A stretch of DNA of 25,336 bases from assembly GCA_030597505.1 (NCBI GenBank), contig JAUVRS010000002.1, positions 1 to 25,336 of the forward strand, read 5' to 3'. This DNA is from Desulfobacteraceae bacterium (GTDB lineage: Bacteria; Desulfobacterota; DSM-4660; Desulfatiglandales; Desulfatiglandaceae). Every line of letters starts with the position of its first letter. The first letter of the stretch is position 1. Under the pieces are notes generated by a model, which had not been told where the DNA came from, made no database searches, and was given only the letters and a program-made list of their open reading frames with translations. The position numbers were made by a program, and so were the translations under genes. This document shows positions 23,211 to 25,336 of this stretch, in pieces.

Positions 23211-23681
23211 ATGGATACTTCTGATTTTGTTACCAAAGCAGTGACCCCGCTCATAGAGCCGATCCTTGATGAAATGGATCTTGAGCTCGTGGACATTGAA
23301 TATCTCTCCGAACATGGCCGCTGGGTGCTGAGGATTTTTGTTGACAAGGAAGAGGGGGTTACGGTGGGTGACTGTACAAGGGTGAGCAGAGAAATTGGAG
23401 ACCTCATTGATGTCCAGGACCACATACCCCACGAGTACGTTCTGGAGGTGTCATCGCCCGGTCTTGATAGACCACTCAAAAAGGAAAAGGATATTATGCG
23501 GGCCATCGGGCGAAAGGTCAGGGTCAAGATGGGGAAACCACTAGATGGACGCCGGAATTTTACTGGTTATCTAAGGAAGTTCCAGGATGCAACACTATAT
23601 CTCGAGGTAGAAAACACACAGGTTGGTCTTGACTGGAGGCATGTGGAGAAGGCCAATCTAGTTTACGAATTTGACGATTAG
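23211..23681 (+). CDS. rimP: Ribosome maturation factor RimP
   Basis: RimP helps assemble the 30S subunit. The 156 residues contain the family motifs LELVDIEYLSEHGRWVLRIFVD and EVSSPGLDRPL (79-89), with a C-terminal SH3-like domain. The ATG at 23211 fits the family N-terminus. It has no visible Shine-Dalgarno sequence because the T-rich tail of the terminator runs up to the start codon. It is followed by nusA after 73 bases, the universal rimP-nusA order. Confidence 0.96.
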   Translation: MDTSDFVTKAVTPLIEPILDEMDLELVDIEYLSEHGRWVLRIFVDKEEGVTVGDCTRVSREIGDLIDVQDHIPHEYVLEVSSPGLDRPLKKEKDIMRAIGRKVRVKMGKPLDGRRNFTGYLRKFQDATLYLEVENTQVGLDWRHVEKANLVYEFDD

Positions 23682-23754
23682 AGGATACAAACTTGAGGGT
23701 CTAGGGAAAGTCATCATTTGGACCGGTAATAAATTTTTTGTGGAGTGATCTGAC

Positions 23755-25092
23755 ATGGTTTCAAATTTGACAAGAATGATTGAGCAAGTAAGCCGTGAAA
23801 AGGGTGTTGAGCAAGAAGTGTTGATAGAGGCCCTTGAAGAAGCGGTGAAGGCGGCAGCCAAAAAAAAATTGGGTCCGGATTATGAACTGGAAGCCCATTT
23901 CAATGAAGAGCTGGGTGAGATTGAGGTCTTTGAATTCAAGGAGGTGACCGATGAGGTGACCAATGAACACCTTCAGGTCTCCCTGGATGAGGCTCTCAAA
24001 ATGGATCCCGAGTCAGAAGTGGGTGACAGCCTTGGTTTCAAGATGGATACGGATACATTTGGCAGGATCGCCGCCCAATCGGCTAAACAGGTTATTCTCC
24101 AACGCTTGAAAGAGGCTGAAAGGGACATCATTTTTGAGGATTTCAAGGACAGACGGGGAGAAATCATCAACGGGATCGTGCAACGTTTTGACAGAGGGTC
24201 CATTATCGTAAATCTTGGTCGTGCAGAGGCAGAACTACCCCCAAAGGGACAGATTTCAATGGAATCATACAAACAGGGGGATCGCATCAGGGCCTATATT
24301 CTGGAGGTAAAGCAATTCAGCCGTGGACCGCAAATCACTCTTTCTCGCACACACCCCAATCTCCTTTCGGCCTTGTTTGAAAATGAAGTTCCTGAGATCG
24401 CTGAGGGTATTGTGAAGATAATGCAGGTTGCCAGGGAGCCCGGGTCCAGAGCAAAGATTGCGGTTTCATCGAGGGACTCTGATGTGGACCCAGTAGGGGC
24501 ATGTGTAGGAATGAAGGGTAGAAGGGTTCAGGCGGTAGTCCAGGAGCTGCGTGGTGAAAAAATAGATATTGTGACCTGGAACCCTGAAGCAGCAAAGTTT
24601 ATATGTAATGCCCTGGCCCCGGCAGAAATCATTCGTGTAATCGTTGATGAAGTCAACCACTCCATGGAGGTGGTGGTCCAGGATGATCAATTGTCCCTTG
24701 CTATCGGCAGGAGGGGTCAAAATGTGCGGTTGGCATCCCGGTTAACGGGATGGAATTTGGACGTAATTGGGGAGACGAATTACAACGAGACCCTCAAAGA
24801 AGGTTACCGATCCCTTTTGCAGCTTGAGGGGGTGGGCGAAAAAAGGGCCACTGATCTATATGAGTATGGTCTCAGGTCTGCCGAAGATGTGGCCCAGGCT
24901 TCGGTTGATGAGTTAAGTGCCATTAAGGGGATAAGCACTGAAGGGGCGGAAAAACTTATTGAAGATGCTGTCAGGAAAATTGCTGAAAAAAAATCCAACT
25001 CCCATGTGGAGAAAGACTCAGCCCCGGAGGTTCCGCCGGTTCAACCCGATGATGGCGAACTGAATAAAGATGGGGTCCATGAGGAATCATAA
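23755..25092 (+). CDS. nusA: Transcription termination/antitermination protein NusA
   Basis: NusA binds RNA polymerase and nascent RNA and tunes pausing, termination and antitermination. The 445 residues comprise the N-terminal polymerase-binding domain (about 1-125), S1 (about 134-200, EIINGIVQRFDRGSIIVNLG), KH1 (around GMKGRRVQ, about 252-260), KH2 (around LAIGRRGQNVRLA, about 315) and a helix-hairpin-helix region (about 352-415, LEGVGEKRATDLYEYG and LSAIKGISTEGAEKL). The tail is acidic and short. It is shorter than enteric NusA (495), with one acidic-repeat-like unit rather than two. GGAG lies ten bases before the ATG. The end overlaps ylxR by 14 bases. Confidence 0.98.
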   Translation: MVSNLTRMIEQVSREKGVEQEVLIEALEEAVKAAAKKKLGPDYELEAHFNEELGEIEVFEFKEVTDEVTNEHLQVSLDEALKMDPESEVGDSLGFKMDTDTFGRIAAQSAKQVILQRLKEAERDIIFEDFKDRRGEIINGIVQRFDRGSIIVNLGRAEAELPPKGQISMESYKQGDRIRAYILEVKQFSRGPQITLSRTHPNLLSALFENEVPEIAEGIVKIMQVAREPGSRAKIAVSSRDSDVDPVGACVGMKGRRVQAVVQELRGEKIDIVTWNPEAAKFICNALAPAEIIRVIVDEVNHSMEVVVQDDQLSLAIGRRGQNVRLASRLTGWNLDVIGETNYNETLKEGYRSLLQLEGVGEKRATDLYEYGLRSAEDVAQASVDELSAIKGISTEGAEKLIEDAVRKIAEKKSNSHVEKDSAPEVPPVQPDDGELNKDGVHEES

Positions 25093-25336
25093 AGGACATG
25101 TACCGGAGAGGACTTGCATAGGGTGTAGGGCAAAAAAGACAAAAAATGAACTGATTCGTCTGGTAGTGGACGAGGGCGGACGAGTGGTTCGAGACGATTG
25201 GGGCAAGGGGAAAGGGAGGGGTGCCTATGTTTGTCCCGATATTTCTTGTTGGAAACGCCTTGAAAAACCCCACATATTAAGAATGGCATTCAAGAAGCAG
25301 GGGTCTATTGCCTTGCATCCGGAATTTTATAATATA
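25079..25336 (+). CDS. ylxR: YlxR/RnpM-family RNA-binding protein (partial, runs off the end)
   Basis: The frame starts with ATG at 25079, inside the end of nusA, and stays open for all 86 codons to the window edge. The family signature is clear: RTCIGCRAKKTKNELIRLV (Cys13, Cys16) and GRGAYVCPD (46-54). This small protein is always found between nusA and infB. In Bacillus and relatives it has been linked to RNase P RNA binding. The 3' end is missing, and infB would be expected next. Confidence 0.93.
   Translation, partial: MRNHKGHVPERTCIGCRAKKTKNELIRLVVDEGGRVVRDDWGKGKGRGAYVCPDISCWKRLEKPHILRMAFKKQGSIALHPEFYNI

Noticed and set aside
1..25336. CRISPR arrays, insertion sequences, phage genes
   Set aside because: No spaced direct repeats, transposase or integrase motifs, or terminal inverted repeats were seen.

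Overview
The window reads as chromosomal core sequence of a Gram-negative, LPS-producing bacterium. It is most likely a member of the Desulfobacterota (the former Deltaproteobacteria, probably a sulfate-reducer relative). This placement is inferred from gene order (kdsA-kdsC-lptC-lptA-lptB-rpoN-hpf-ptsN plus a mannose-family EIIA), from the FmdB-type zinc ribbon protein, and from the lapA-lapB-mutS neighbourhood. No mobile element, CRISPR array or phage gene is visible. Almost all the DNA is ordinary coding sequence.

Layout. Positions 1-600 hold a possible 3' fragment of an unrecognised gene, about 330 bases without a convincing gene, and a minus-strand tRNA-Ser(UGA) with its own promoter and terminator. 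Positions 673-10395 are one long minus-strand array that reads, in transcription order: kdsA, kdsC, lptC, lptA, lptB, rpoN, hpf, ptsN, EIIA-Man, rimI, gap, tpiA, pgl. It joins KDO synthesis and LPS transport to sigma-54 and the regulatory PTS, and then to lower glycolysis and a pentose-phosphate enzyme. Upstream of kdsA, a minus-strand FmdB-family gene has a long leader that can fold into several hairpins. It is divergent from a plus-strand run of a YfcE-like phosphodiesterase, a HIT protein, lapA, lapB, mutS and a periplasmic N-acetylmuramoyl-L-alanine amidase. A second minus-strand run, 18872-22586, is corC, lnt and prfB. The prfB gene carries the classical +1 programmed frameshift. The last part (plus strand) is tRNA-Gly(CCC), a strong terminator, rimP, nusA and the start of ylxR. 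This is the translation/transcription operon that normally continues into infB.

Functional threads. Envelope biogenesis recurs: KdsA/KdsC make KDO, LptA/B/C move LPS, LapA/LapB are LPS assembly proteins, Lnt finishes lipoproteins, and the amidase acts on peptidoglycan. Global control is the second theme: RpoN, HPF, PtsN, an orphan EIIA-Man, and the NusA operon with a terminator just before its first protein gene.

The observations most worth a second look are the FmdB leader (11030-11197), the terminator placed directly against the rimP start, the RF2 frameshift site, and a strong corC promoter that argues against the longest reading frame. I found no clear sign of an entirely new multi-gene system.
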